The notes beneath the pieces were generated by a model. It searched no databases. It was not told the origin of the DNA and saw only the letters and a program-made list of their open reading frames with translations. The position numbers were made by a program, and so were the translations under genes. A stretch of 64,000 nt of DNA from Cannabis sativa (taxonomy: Eukaryota; Streptophyta; Magnoliopsida; Rosales; Cannabaceae), in assembly GCF_029168945.1 (NCBI RefSeq), contig NC_083608.1, positions 22,028,136-22,092,135 of the forward strand, written 5' to 3'. Shown here in pieces: positions 17,996-29,279 of the stretch (within the stretch, counting starts at the first letter, position 1; each line of letters begins with the position of its first letter).

Positions 17996-20899
17996 GTGAA
18001 CAACAATAATGCTACCATCCATATTTTGAATGCTTCCAACTACAAGACATGGAAACGAGATGTGGAATTTACTTTAGGCATAATGGATTTGGACTTGTGC
18101 CTACGAGAAGAAAAACCTGCTGATCTTACTGACTCCAGTACAGCTGCCGAGAGAACTCATCATGCACAATGGGAAAAGTCAAGTCGACTTAGTCTTCTTA
18201 CTATGAAAAGATCCATTCCTGAACATCTATTGAGTGGTTTGCCAGACACTCCAAATGCCAAAGAGTTTTTCAATGCTGTAGAAAAATTATACGACACTGG
18301 AGAAAACGCTGAAGCTGGACATCTTATGGATGAAATGACAACCATTAAGTATGATGAATTAAAAGGAGTGCGAGATTTTATTCTGAAATTGGTGAATGTT
18401 CAGTCCAAGTTAAAAGATCATAATATTCCTCTTCCTGACTCTTTCATTATTCATCGAGCTCTTCATGCTCTTCCTGCCTCTTTCAGCCTAATCAAGACAG
18501 CCTACAACACTTACAATCAAACATGGACTATCAGCGACCTAATTTCTCAGTGTGTAGCTGAAGAAAGCAAGCTTAAAAGGGAGAAGAATGAATCTGCTAA
18601 CTATGTTTCTCACCTCAAGCCCAACAAAGGAAAAGGAAAATTCAAGAATAAAAATGATGGTGCTACTAAACAGAATGGTAATGGTAAGGAGCATAAGAAT
18701 AAACAGAAGAATAACAACGGAAAGTCCAAATACTCTAATGTGAAGTGTTACTTTTGTGAAAAATTGGGGCATCGGAGAACAGACTGTCACAAATTTAAGA
18801 CTTGGTTAGAAAAGAAGCAAGCACAATCAGGTAATCCATTGGCATGTGTTTGTTTTGAATCTAATCTAGTTGATGTTCCTATTGATTCTTGGTGGTTAGA
18901 CGGTGGTGCTACTGTTCATGTTTCTGCTTCCTTACAGGGGCTAAGGGATCTCAGGAAGCCAAGTGAGAGGGAGTCCAAGCTTAAAGTGGGCAATGATGTT
19001 GGAGTTGACGTTATCTATGTTGGAACATTTATTCTTGAATTACAGTCTCGTGATAAGATTATTCTGAACAATACTTTTTATGTTCCTACTTTTAAAAGGA
19101 ATTTAGTTTCGCTTCCGCTTTTGGTTAAACAAGGATATTCTTTTCATTTTGCAAATGATAATGTTGACATTATGCTTGACTCTCGAATTATTGGAAATTG
19201 CTTTTATTCTGATGGTCTTTACAAGTTGTCATTGGCTCCTTTAGATTCCTCTTTTAATGTTGTGAATACTGTGGGTAAAAGACCTCATATTAAGGAAACA
19301 TCCTTATTGTTATGGCACAAAAGATTGGGTCATATTTCCAGAGAAAGGGTTGATCGTTTAATTAAATCTGAAATACTTCCTCCTCTTGATGCTTCTGATT
19401 GGGATACTTGTGTTGATTGTACTCGTGGAAAATTGACTAAAACAAGAAAGAAGACTGCAAACCGCAGTCAATCTTTATTGGAAATTATCCACACAGACAT
19501 CAGTGGTCCTTATTCCACCACGTTGTGCAGAAATAAGTATTTTATCACTTTTATTGATGATTTTTCTCGTTATGGATTCACCTATTTAATTAAAGAAAAA
19601 TCTGACGCCCTTGATAAACTCAAAATTTTTCGAAATGAGGTTGAGAAACAATTAGGAAGAGTCATCAAAGTTGTTCATTCTGATCGTGGAGGAGAATATT
19701 ATGGTCGTTATACAGAATCTGGACAACACATGGGGCTTTTTGCAGAGTACTTACAAGAAAATGGTATAGTTGCTCAATACACTATGCCTGGTTCACCAGA
19801 GCAAAATGGCGTTGCTGAAAGGAGAAATCGCACTCTCATGGATATGGTTAGAAGTATGATGAGTAGAACAAATCTTCCAGAGTTTTTATGGGGTGAAGCA
19901 CTTATGACTGCAACTTATATTTTAAATCGTGTTCCCAGTAAATCTGTTCCCAAGACCCCTTTTGAGTTGTGGACTGGGCGGAAGCCTAGTCTAAATCATC
20001 TTCGTGTATGGGGTTGTCCAGCTGAAGTAAAGATTTATGATCCTAATTTGAAAAAGTTAGATCCGAGAACAAATCGCTGTTATTTCATTGGTTATCCAAT
20101 GCGCTCAAAAGGCTATCGCTTTTACTGTCCTACTCGTGGTACGCGAATTGTTGAATCTCAGACTGCTAAATTTCTGGAATTCGATGTTGCTGAGAAAATT
20201 CCTTCAACATCTCTTGAAATGGGGGAGTCATCTAAAGGAATTTGTATTCCTATGTCATTTTCAAGAGATGATAATAGTAGTCTCAATCCTACTCCAGTTG
20301 GTAATGCTCCCATTGTTGATGAATACATTGCTCCCGATATCGAAGATGATGAAGGTCCTATTATTGATGAAGGGCCTATTAATGATGAAGCTCCTATTGT
20401 TAATGAGAATCCTGTTATTGAAGAAATTCCAGTTGTGGAAGATGTTATTCAAAACAATGATCAACAAAGAGAAGTTATTCCAGAAGTACCTCCTCTAAGA
20501 AGATCTCAGAGACAAAAGAAGTCAACAAAGTGTCATGATAATTTTGTTTATCTTGGAGAAGGAGAATATGATATTGATCATTTTGTGGATCCTGTCACTT
20601 TTAGTGAAGCACTTAATAGTCCACAATCTTCAAAATGGTTAACAGCTACGGATGATGAGATCGACTCCATGAAGAAAAATGGTGTATGGGAGCTAGTTTT
20701 ATTACCTGATGGTTTTAAACCAATAGGTTGTAAGTGGATTTTAAAGGCTAAAAGGGATAAAAAGGGACAGATTGAAAGGTTTAAAGCGCGTTTAGTGGCT
20801 AAAGGCTTTACTCAAAGAGAAGGTATTGATTACACTGAAACTTTCTCACCTGTTTCCACTAAAGATTCATTCAGAATTATTATGGCCTTAGTTGCGCAT
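17996..20899 (+). pseudogene. copia gag-pol polyprotein, truncated in reverse transcriptase
   Basis: The open frame has no ATG at its natural start: a GTG at 17996 lies where Met would be expected before [15 protein letters not shown]. Gag residues run to a CCHC knuckle [14 protein letters not shown]. The protease motif reads [11 protein letters not shown], so the catalytic D-T/S-G has become D-G-G. GAG-pre-integrase (LLWHKRLGH) and integrase ([38 protein letters not shown]) are intact with D-D-E. The reverse transcriptase begins ([36 protein letters not shown]) but ends at IIMALVAH. The frame then runs into poly-Ser/Phe from a TTC repeat, which is not retroviral coding. The element cannot be autonomous. 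Confidence 0.9.
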
Positions 20900-21595
20900 A
20901 CTTCTTCTTCTTCTTCTTCTTTCTTCTTCTTCTTCTTCTTCTTTCTTCTTTCTTCTTCTTTTTCGGCAGATGCCCCTCGTGCTTCTCCAACTCATTCCAG
21001 CCATGAATCTTCCTCCACTCCTCAATCTCATTAGTTTTCAATCCCAATCTCACACTCACCCAAAACCGCTCAGTGTAGAACAAAAGAGACAACATCCAGG
21101 AGAGAGCTTCAAACGTCGATACCGTCTTCTCCGCCTTCTTCATCTTTCTTCTGCTTCCTCCGCTCTTCTCCGTCTCTCCTCTGCAAACGTCGACACCGTC
21201 AACAGGAGAGAGCTTCAAGCTCAGTCAACCCCGATCTGATTTCTGGATTTTCCCCCTTTTTGGGGGGTTTGATTTTTGAAAAAAAAAAATGAAGAAGAAG
21301 AGGAAGAAGAAGAGCGGACGGTTGGGGTTGGACAATCAAGGATGGACGACTTGGGCTGGACAGTTGGGGTTCGATTTTTGGGGGTTTTGCTTTCTAGAAA
21401 AAAACGCAGAAGAAGAGGAAGCAGAAGAAAGATGATGAAGAAGAAGAAGAAGAAGAAGAAGAAATATTAATTATTTTTTTAATTATTCATGGCTGGAATG
21501 AGTTGGAGAAGCACGAGGGGCAATCTGCAGAAAAAGAAGAAGAAAGAAGAAAGAAGAAAGAAGAAGAAGAAAAAGAAAAAAAAAAGTAAAAAAAA
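20900..21595. repeat. Inverted-repeat element with polypyrimidine/polypurine arms
   Basis: The left arm (about 20900-21007) is a TTC/CTT-rich run followed by CAGATGCCCCTCGTGCTTCT and CAACTCATTCCAGCCATGAAT. The right arm (about 21486-21595) is its reverse complement with one or two differences, including ATTCATGGCTGGAATGAG and GAAGAAGAAAGAAGAAAG. Between them are short direct repeats (AGGAGAGAGCTTCAA twice, AAACGTCGA(T/C)ACCGTC twice) and a second GAAGAAGA block. The arms can form a hairpin or triplex. The terminal 3-9 bp duplications that would identify a family were not found. Confidence 0.75.
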
Positions 21596-21746
21596 AATTT
21601 ATTTAAATTAAAAAAAGTAAAAAAAAAATTGATTTTTTAATTTTTTTTAAATATTTAAAATTATTTTTTAAAACTAATATTACGTGGACCACTAAAAATT
21701 TGCTACCTGTACAAGTGTGTACACATGGACAGTCCACTGTGACACT

Positions 21747-23589
21747 TGTTGAGTTTTGTGCCCTAAATAAAATCTATTTCAATATAATCAGATTTACTTA
21801 CTAATAAATATCAGAAATATCATTTTTATGTTGCATGGTTCACATGATTTATTTCATGATTATATATATAATGTATGAATTCTATTTAAGTCCAGAACAT
21901 ATGAATTTATTAATGATTATAGTGTTGTCAACACAGTAGAATATAATCTTAATTATATGTTCAAAAGTTTATTCCCTGATTTGTCAGTTCACTGGATTTC
22001 GACTGACATGATAATCAGCGATAGGTATTCTTACACCTTGGATAAGTGTTATGTCCTTTTCAGGACATTGGCAAAGTTTACCAGTATCGGATGTATGGAG
22101 TATACATCGGAAGGGACCGATATTGAACTTTGATTAGATATATTAAAACTTACCGTAATATCTATTCAATTCAATATCACCTGTTGATCCTAGATCAAAT
22201 GATCTTAATCCTAATATGGTTAGGTTCGATCTCAAGAGTACTGTACATGTTCTTTGATTTGTTAGTTAAGCCTACTTTTGGGTCAGGGTGATACGTACAT
22301 TTTGGGAACATGATAGTATAATTGAGTGGGAGCGCTACCATAAATATGGAGTCTATAACTTCTATAGGAATTTTGAAGTGAAACGATGATATCCTTCGAG
22401 CTTGGCTAAACAGAGATAAATGGTGGAGATCTCATTTCACTTTGCTGAAATATCATTTATACAGAGCTAAGTGTTTTAAGGATAAAATACATTGAAGGTG
22501 TAACGGTAACTTAATGCCTTTTCAATGTAGATCATCTATTAGAGGGTCATTGATCACATTAGGATTATAACAATGGATAACTAATGACGTGTCTATATCA
22601 TGGAACATATAGAGCGTTCTATATGACTGAGAGTGCAATTCCAAGTTCTAAGTGTGGATTCAATAAGGAATTAATAAGTTAGGGAATTTACTTGGTAAAT
22701 CCGGTTCGACTTATTGGAAGCTCGGTTATATAGACCCATGGTCCCCATACTAGTTGAGACCATACTACTTGTAAGACTCAGTTAATTGATTTTGATTAAT
22801 CAATTATAATTCTAAAGTTAGACTATGTCTACTTTATGAATTTTCACTAAGCAAGGGCAAAATTGTAAAGAAAAGAGAATCTAGGTTTATTTATTAATTA
22901 AGATACTTTATATGTCTAAATTAATAAATATATTAAATGACAATATTATTTAATAATTACTTTTAAGTTATTAAATAATTAGAATTGGCATTTAAAAGGT
23001 TAAATTGGAAAATTGGCATTTTTGAGAAAATGGGAATGAGAAATAACAAAATGGAAAAGTTGCAAAGTGAGGCCCAATTTCCTTAAATGGCCGCCCACTA
23101 TGCAAAGCCTTTTACCATTTTATTTTTTCATTATTTTAATGCCATACAATTCTAACCTAAACCTAGAGGGCATTCTATAAATAGAAAGTGTTGGTTTCAG
23201 GAAACTCATGACTTTGCACATTGTTTCCTTCAGAGAAAAGCTTTGCCGCCCCTGTCTCTCTTTTCCTCTCTAAATTTCGAAAATCCTTGAGTGAATGAGT
23301 AGTGCCCACACACATCAAGTGGTACCTTAATCATAGTGTGTAAAACTGTGGATAATCAGCATCAAAGAAGGAGAGAAGGAGATCCAGATTCAGATCTTGA
23401 TAATGCTCTGCTACAGAAAGGAATCAAGGGCTAGAGATCTAAATGGAAGGAGTCATTATATTCCGCTGCACCCAATGTAAGGTTTTCTTAAACTCTTATG
23501 TGTTTATTTCATTGTTTTAGAATTCATATTAGGATGTTAATGAAACATATTTGGTAGTAAATCTAGATCCTGGTAAAATATTTCCAACA
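21747..23589 (+). mobile_element. Solo LTR, 1.84 kb
   Basis: It begins TGTTGAGTTT and ends ATATTTCCAACA. Flanks are ACACT on the left (21742-21746) and GCACT on the right (23590-23594), a 5-bp duplication with one mismatch. A TATAAATAG box lies at about 23175, near its 3' end. No primer binding site or coding follows, so recombination has removed the internal part. Its 3' half is shared with 1742-2617. Confidence 0.85.
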
Positions 23590-23594
23590 GCACT

Positions 23595-24720
23595 TAACTG
23601 TGATTTTTGGACGGAGGTGTGCACAATAAAAAGAAACCAAGGTTTAGGTAGTTTAGCCGCCAAAAATTCAGTTTTTGTGGTTAAGTGTAATAAACCGTAA
23701 AGTTCAGGTGGTTTAGCCGCTAATATCCCTATTAAAAAAAAAGTCAAAAATTGAGCTTAAAGTCCTATTTTTACCACTTTGGAAAATACAAGGTCTATTG
23801 TGTCATTTAACAAAACAGAAAGTTCAATTAGTAACATTTGCAAAACATAGGGTCCATCAACAAATTAAAATAAATAAAATAACAAATAACAAATAACAAA
23901 TTCAAAGGAGAAAAAAACTGTGTGTATAAAAAAATATTTAATTTTCTTTTAAATTATATGTAGAAAAAATTATATATATAATAAAAATTGAATATACATT
24001 TGATTTATTAAGTTTTGAAATCTAATTGTATTATATGTGTTAGACTTTTAAATTACTATTTTCTTTACATTAAAATGTTAATTGTATATATAAATTTTTA
24101 ATTTTTTTTATAAATATGTATGGATTGTATTGGATTAATTATTTTTACATATTAATTAACATCTAATCCACATAAATACGGATTTTAAATTTTTCAATCC
24201 GATCTAATCCGCACAAGTGTGGATGTTCGCACTTTACAGATTAAATTAGATTGGATCGTATAGATTAGATTAAATTGATTATTTTATAAATACCTCTAAT
24301 TATATTGCATATGTAATTCTTTTATTTTATATGTGTATGAAACTATTTCAACACGGCTAATTATATTGTAAATTATTTTAAATTTATCAAAATTTTATAA
24401 AATATTTTAAATAACTATAAGGTACATTATTATAAAATAAAAATTTAAAATAAAAAATTTGAAACATTAAAAAAAAACACATCTGTACACTCTTTCTTGG
24501 TGTAGAATCACCTACTCCTTTATCTTATTATTTTCTCATTTAACACACATTTTTTTTTGTTCCTTCTTTCCATTTTTCTTCTGTACCCAACATAAAATTA
24601 AAGTAAAATACAACAATTTTTCTTTTTTTTTTTAGCAAAATTTAACAAACATCTTTGAAGTAAAAGAATCCCCTAAAAAAAATGTGGGTCAAAACATTAC
24701 TAAATCAACAAATAATCATG
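23595..24720. other. AT-rich intergenic DNA, no gene seen
   Basis: A short imperfect duplication around GGTNGTTTAGCCGC occurs at about 23650 and 23709. AT-rich tracts follow, with a MITE-like remnant near 24370-24520 (TCAAAATTTTATAAAATATTTTAAATAACTATA, and GTAGAATCACC). Nothing else can be supported. Confidence 0.4.
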
Positions 24721-24882
24721 TTAATAGAAGAAGGCTACTTTTATCCTCAAACGTGATGCCGAAGAAAGATGGTGCGTGATTCACCACAACCATCCATTAA
24801 AATCAATGGAATGAGATAAGGTCAGGTGCTACATATAGTTAAGGTAAACAGTAACAAACTGCAACCGTCCATCAAAATGAGC

Positions 24883-25099
24883 CACGTGTCACAAACAATC
24901 TGCCTCGTGTCCCCATACTTTTCTCCCTGCGCCACCTTCCATACTTTATATAACTTTTATCCAATAACAAAAACGATTCACATAGTCCCTCTTCACGACA
25001 CGTGGCGCAGTCGTGTCACATAGGAAGGCCAACGAGCTCTCTCCTGCCTCCACGTAGTCGCTCACTTCCACGTGTCAATGCAACTCAGCCTATTTAAAT
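24883..25099 (+). promoter_or_regulatory. LEA gene promoter with three G-box/ABRE cores and TATA box
   Basis: The cores are CACGTG at 24883-24888 (in GCCACGTGTC), 24999-25004 (in ACACGTGGC) and 25069-25074 (in CCACGTGTC). All three are ACGTGKC-type ABRE matches on one strand or the other, the kind bound by ABF/AREB bZIP factors. A TATTTAAAT at 25091-25099 would place transcription start near 25125. The cluster strongly suggests abscisic acid and drought or seed-stage control. Confidence 0.8.
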
Positions 25100-25201
25100 C
25101 TACCTCATCGTTATTGATCTTCTAATACAAATTACAAGCATTTGAAAAAAAAAATTATAACAACGAAAATAGTTCAGTTATCAAATAAAGAGAAGGAAAG
25201 A

Positions 25202-26434
25202 ATGCAATCGGGAAAGAACGCAGTGGAGTCCGCCAAGGAATCTGCTGCCAACGTGGCAGCCTCGGCCAAGTCCGGCATGGATAAAACCAAGGCCACCGTC
25301 CAAGAAAAGGTATTTATAATAAATAGCTATGAAAAATATCTTTTGGTTTAAGAAAAAATAGATTCCTGGCTACTTACATAGTTGTAACTTGTGTTGTTAT
25401 GATCAATTAGTTAAGGAAAACAACGTTTAACAAATTGAAAGGGGACATAATTGCCCATCTCATGAACATCATCTAGATAATGGAACAAATTGAAAATTGC
25501 CCACTCAACATCATCAATAAATTTCAAAGATTTGCAATTTGTGCGACCAACGACGATCCTAGGAGTCACTTATAACAAAATATTACTTTTAGTTACAATA
25601 AAAATTGTGATAAAATTTGTGATTAAAAAGTAAAATAATTATAATTAATTATAAAAATTCGTAACTAAAAGTATTAGTCATAACAATTATAATTTATAAT
25701 AATTAAATATATTTTTAATTATAATATTTAACTAAAATTAAAATAATTACAATATGTAATTAAATACTATATTTTAATTATAATATTTGACTAAAATTAA
25801 ATTAATTACAATATGTAATTAAATATTATATTTTAGTTATAAATAATAAATTCATAATTAGTAAAAAAAAAAAAAATTAAAATTTGTGGCTAAAATAATA
25901 GTACTAGTAAATTAGTAATTCCTACTCTTTAACAGTAATGTTTTAGATTATATCCTCAATATTTATTTAGTTTTCGTAAAAACAAAAAAAGTTGAAGCTA
26001 AGTTGTAATTAGGCCTTCGGTCCAACTTTATTGGGTGTCAAATTAGTAAACAACAATTGGGTTCACGCGCGCAGGTCGAGAGGATGACGGCCCATCACCC
26101 ATTGGAGAAAGAGATAGCGACGGACAGGAAGGAGCAAAAGATAGCCGAGGCAGAGCTAAACAAACAGCAGGCGCGGGAGCAAAACGCGGCGGCAAAAGAG
26201 GCTGCGAGGATGGGCACCAACGTCGGCGGTCACACTGGGTACTCGGCCGTCGGTACCGGAACTACCGCTTACTCGGCAACCGGGGCGACGGGTCAGCCCA
26301 CGGGGCACGTGACGGAAGGCACAGCTAAGACCCACCCAATTGGGACCCACGCGGGTACGGGTACGGGTACGGGTCGGACCACGACCCAGGACCCAAGTGG
26401 AGGTGCTCCCGGATACGGAACTGGTGGATATTAA
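25202..26434 (+). CDS. Late embryogenesis abundant protein, LEA_1 (D-113) type
   Basis: Two exons, 25202-25309 and 26075-26434, encode 155 residues; the intron is GT-AG and phase 0. The start MQSGKNAVESAKESAANV is the typical LEA_1 beginning, followed by Ala/Lys-rich amphipathic sequence to about residue 75 (EKEIATDRKEQKIAEAELNK, then AAAKEAARMG). The C-terminal half is a Gly/Thr/Tyr-rich tail ending GYGTGGY. Such proteins are disordered when hydrated and protect proteins and membranes during desiccation; they are mostly cytosolic. Length and two-exon structure fit Arabidopsis LEA6/18/46. The upstream ABRE cluster agrees with stress control. The exon 2 third positions are GC-rich compared with the surrounding DNA. 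Confidence 0.93.
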
Positions 26435-27132
26435 AAGCAAGCAAATAAATACTGTGCGTGTGTATTTTCAAAGGATCCCGACTCCCATTTTTTTTTTTTT
26501 TCCTGATGGTTTTTTTTTAGTGAAGTCAGTGTAGTTTTATGTAAGAACTATATCACGTGTATGTGTGTTCTAGCTTTTTTTTTTATTCGAATAAAACGAA
26601 GTACCTTATGGTGTAGAATTGCTGCATGGTTTTGGTTTTAATTGAGTAATGTATTATAGATTGATTAAAACACGAAAATTTGATTTGAGGAGGAGGTTTA
26701 AGGTTTGAAATGATGAGTTCGAATCGTTGAATGAGATACTCTAGTAATTTGGTAATGTTTTTATTAGTGAAGGTGTCGGGAAGGGTCGGTCCTGAAACAA
26801 AGTGGACCATAAAGTGAGCCATAGGGAAAAAAAAAAAATTAGATCCTTATTTTAGAAAAAAATGTGGTATTTTTCAAAATCAGTAAAAAAAATTATATAA
26901 TTTTAAAAGAGGAAAAAAAAATTGGGCCCCTGGGCTGGGTGGGCCCTAGGTACAGGCCTAGTCCACCTATGCCCAGGGCCGGGCTTGGTGTCGGGTATTT
27001 CTTTTAGAGTTTATTTTTAGAGTGTTTATCATATTCGATCCCTACAATTTTGTTCATAGTAATTTGTGTTATATATTTATTATTTAACAATGTGGCATAT
27101 TATATATTAATATGAGATTAATATATATTATT
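26435..27132. other. LEA 3' flank, no further gene seen
   Basis: The 3' UTR probably runs to about 26590, where AATAAAA at about 26590 could serve as the polyadenylation signal. Beyond it is AT-rich DNA and a short repeat-like stretch with GGGCCC words at 26930-26955. Confidence 0.4.
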
Positions 27133-27830
27133 TGTTGGAGGTTATATTATATTATTGTAGTATAATAATACACATAAATTGTAATAAATGAGGAGTTACA
27201 AATCTAAAATGGATTGTAACTTAAGGATCAAAACTTGATAAATATGTAATTATGTGAGTTGTTATATATAGGAGTTATGGAATTAATGAGATAAGTTTCT
27301 AGCTGTTACAAACTGTTAATACTCGGACTCTCAATTATATCATTTAATTGGGTATTGGGACGTTGAAAAATGATTTAACTCGGAGAGGAGTTACATTTTG
27401 AGTTTTCAGGAAACAGTTGTTTAATAGTTGTTTGTATGCTGTTTTATAGTTGTTTTCGAACATCTGGAACTAGATTTTTGAAAACGTTCATAAACGCATA
27501 CAAATTAATTGAGCGTGTTTCCAGCTCTCTTGTCCAACGTTTTCATCCCATCAAACACAAATTAATGTGTTGGTAACAGCCATGTGATGAAAGAATTTGA
27601 TTTTCAAATGTGATCCTCAAAACACTATAAATAGAGGGCTTTGGTTCACTTGTAGACAACAACAATTTTCTATCTTCTAAACCCTAAGCTAGAAAATATT
27701 GAGAGGTTTGTTTATTCCCAAAAGCATTTCCATTCTGTTCCCTAAGTGTTTTTTATAAGGGGAAATAAACTTTTTGGACAAAGGTGTTTAAACCTAGTTC
27801 AAGCCTTTGGCGATCCCCCTTTACTTACTT
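27133..27830 (+). repeat. Probable LTR fragment or solo LTR
   Basis: It starts TGTTGGAGG at about 27133, has a CTATAAATAGAGGG box at about 27626 and a transcript-like region with AACCCTAAGC downstream. The layout resembles a copia LTR, but no second copy, primer binding site or target duplication was found. Confidence is therefore limited. Confidence 0.4.
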
Positions 27831-27884
27831 GTGTTCTTCTTCATATTCTTTTTCCTATTTGTTTTCTGCCTCTTTTTCTCTTTA

Positions 27885-27964
27885 TTATATATACATATAT
27901 TATATCTCTTCTATATTCACTAATATATATATACTATATATCTACTATATATCATTCATATATA

Positions 27965-27998
<34 letters not shown>

Positions 27999-28000
27999 TC
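27885..28000. repeat. AT/TATC-rich simple sequence
   Basis: It consists of TATATATC/TATAT tracts, including an (AT)n run at about 27975-27999. Tyr/Ile/Ser-rich frames across it are artefacts. Confidence 0.85.
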
Positions 28001-28541
28001 TCTTTTTACTTTTATATTTATGTGTATATATTTGCTTTGAGTTGTATCTTTGTCCTCATCTTTTCTTTCTCTTTATTTGTATTTTGTACTTTGGGATTGT
28101 AACTTTTATTTAATCTATAGTCCTTATAATTTTGTTGAATAGAGTTGTAATTTTCTTGGTCTCTTTATTCATCTTATTATTATTCTTCTACTGATATCTC
28201 ATATTTTCTAATAATTTGATCCATAGATTTTATCTGCATATCCATTAAAATTTAATTCGATTAGTCGCATATTGGAGGATTATTTTTTAATATTTAATTA
28301 TTTAATATTTATTAAAAAAATATATTTTTTTTACATTATTAATAGTAAAATAAAATAAATTACTATTATTTTATTTTTTAACAATAAAAATAAAATCATT
28401 TAAAAAAATAAAAATAAAAAATTTAAATAAAAAAAAATTGCATATAAAAAATATTAAAATTTTATTTTAGATTATATTTTTTTTAATATTTACAGTATCA
28501 AATTTTTAAATTATTATTTTTATAGTGAAATATTAATTATA

Positions 28542-28956
28542 GGGAAATTCTATAATACACCCCTTAAAATAGGGATATACTGATATATTTTTATCTGTTT
28601 TAGTATCCGAAATAATTTTTTAGTCAAATTTTTTCTCATGGTGATGTAAATAATAATTATTTAAGACATCTTACAAAATTTTAAGAAATTCAGAAAAATT
28701 TAACACGCTAAAAATTGTGTTCAAATAGTGTGTTGCACGCGTGGCTATTTGATTTTATACGTATGTAAAATAGACTGTTTGAACTTTGTTTTCTATTTTG
28801 TAAATTATTCCGAATTTCTCAAAATTTTGTAGGATATCTTAAATAGCTATAACGTATATGAAAAAAAAAATAGACTAAAAAAATTTTCTAGATGCCGAAA
28901 CAAGTAAAAGGTGTATCAGTACATCCCTTTTAAGGGACTGCATTGTAGAATCACCC
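28542..28956. mobile_element. Mutator-type MITE, 415 bp, 9-bp target duplication
   Basis: The ends are GGGAAATTCTATAATACACC and the reverse complement of GCATTGTAGAATCACCC. Flanks are the exact 9-bp repeat TTAATTATA (28533-28541 and 28957-28965), the duplication length of Mutator-like elements. The whole element is roughly self-complementary around AAAATTTTAAGAAATT. No coding capacity. Confidence 0.85.
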
Positions 28957-29279
28957 TTAATTATATATATTTATTTTTTATTTTTTAAAAAAAGATATAT
29001 AATTATGGATGATTCTACAATGCAGCCCCTTAAAAGAGATGTACTGATATACCCTTGACTTGTTTCGGCATCTAGAAAAAATTTTAGTCTAATTTTTTTT
29101 TCATATTTATGTACGTTATAGCTATTTAAGATAATCTACAAAATTTTGAGAAATTCTGAATAATTTATAATATAGAAAATAATATTCAAACAGTTTATTT
29201 TACACGCGTATAAAATAAAAGAGTCACACGTGCAATACACTGTTTGAACGTAGTTTTCGGCGTGTTAAACTTTTCCAAA

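Larger units (their letters stand above)
15962..20899 (+). mobile_element. Ty1-copia retrotransposon, 3'-truncated
   Basis: A 5' LTR (15962-16451), a primer binding site, a long leader and a gag-pol frame that ends abruptly inside reverse transcriptase at about 20899. No 3' LTR or polypurine tract for it is seen. The junction runs directly into a TTC-rich inverted repeat that starts a different element. Confidence 0.88.

Noticed and set aside
20892..21470. Ser/Phe- and Lys/Glu-rich frames
   Set aside because: Translation of TTC/GAA simple repeats.
26156..26440. Antisense frame over LEA exon 2
   Set aside because: Shadow of the GC-rich LEA exon on the other strand.
27746..28113. Tyr/Ile/Phe-rich frames
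   Set aside because: Microsatellite TAT/ATA translation without domain.
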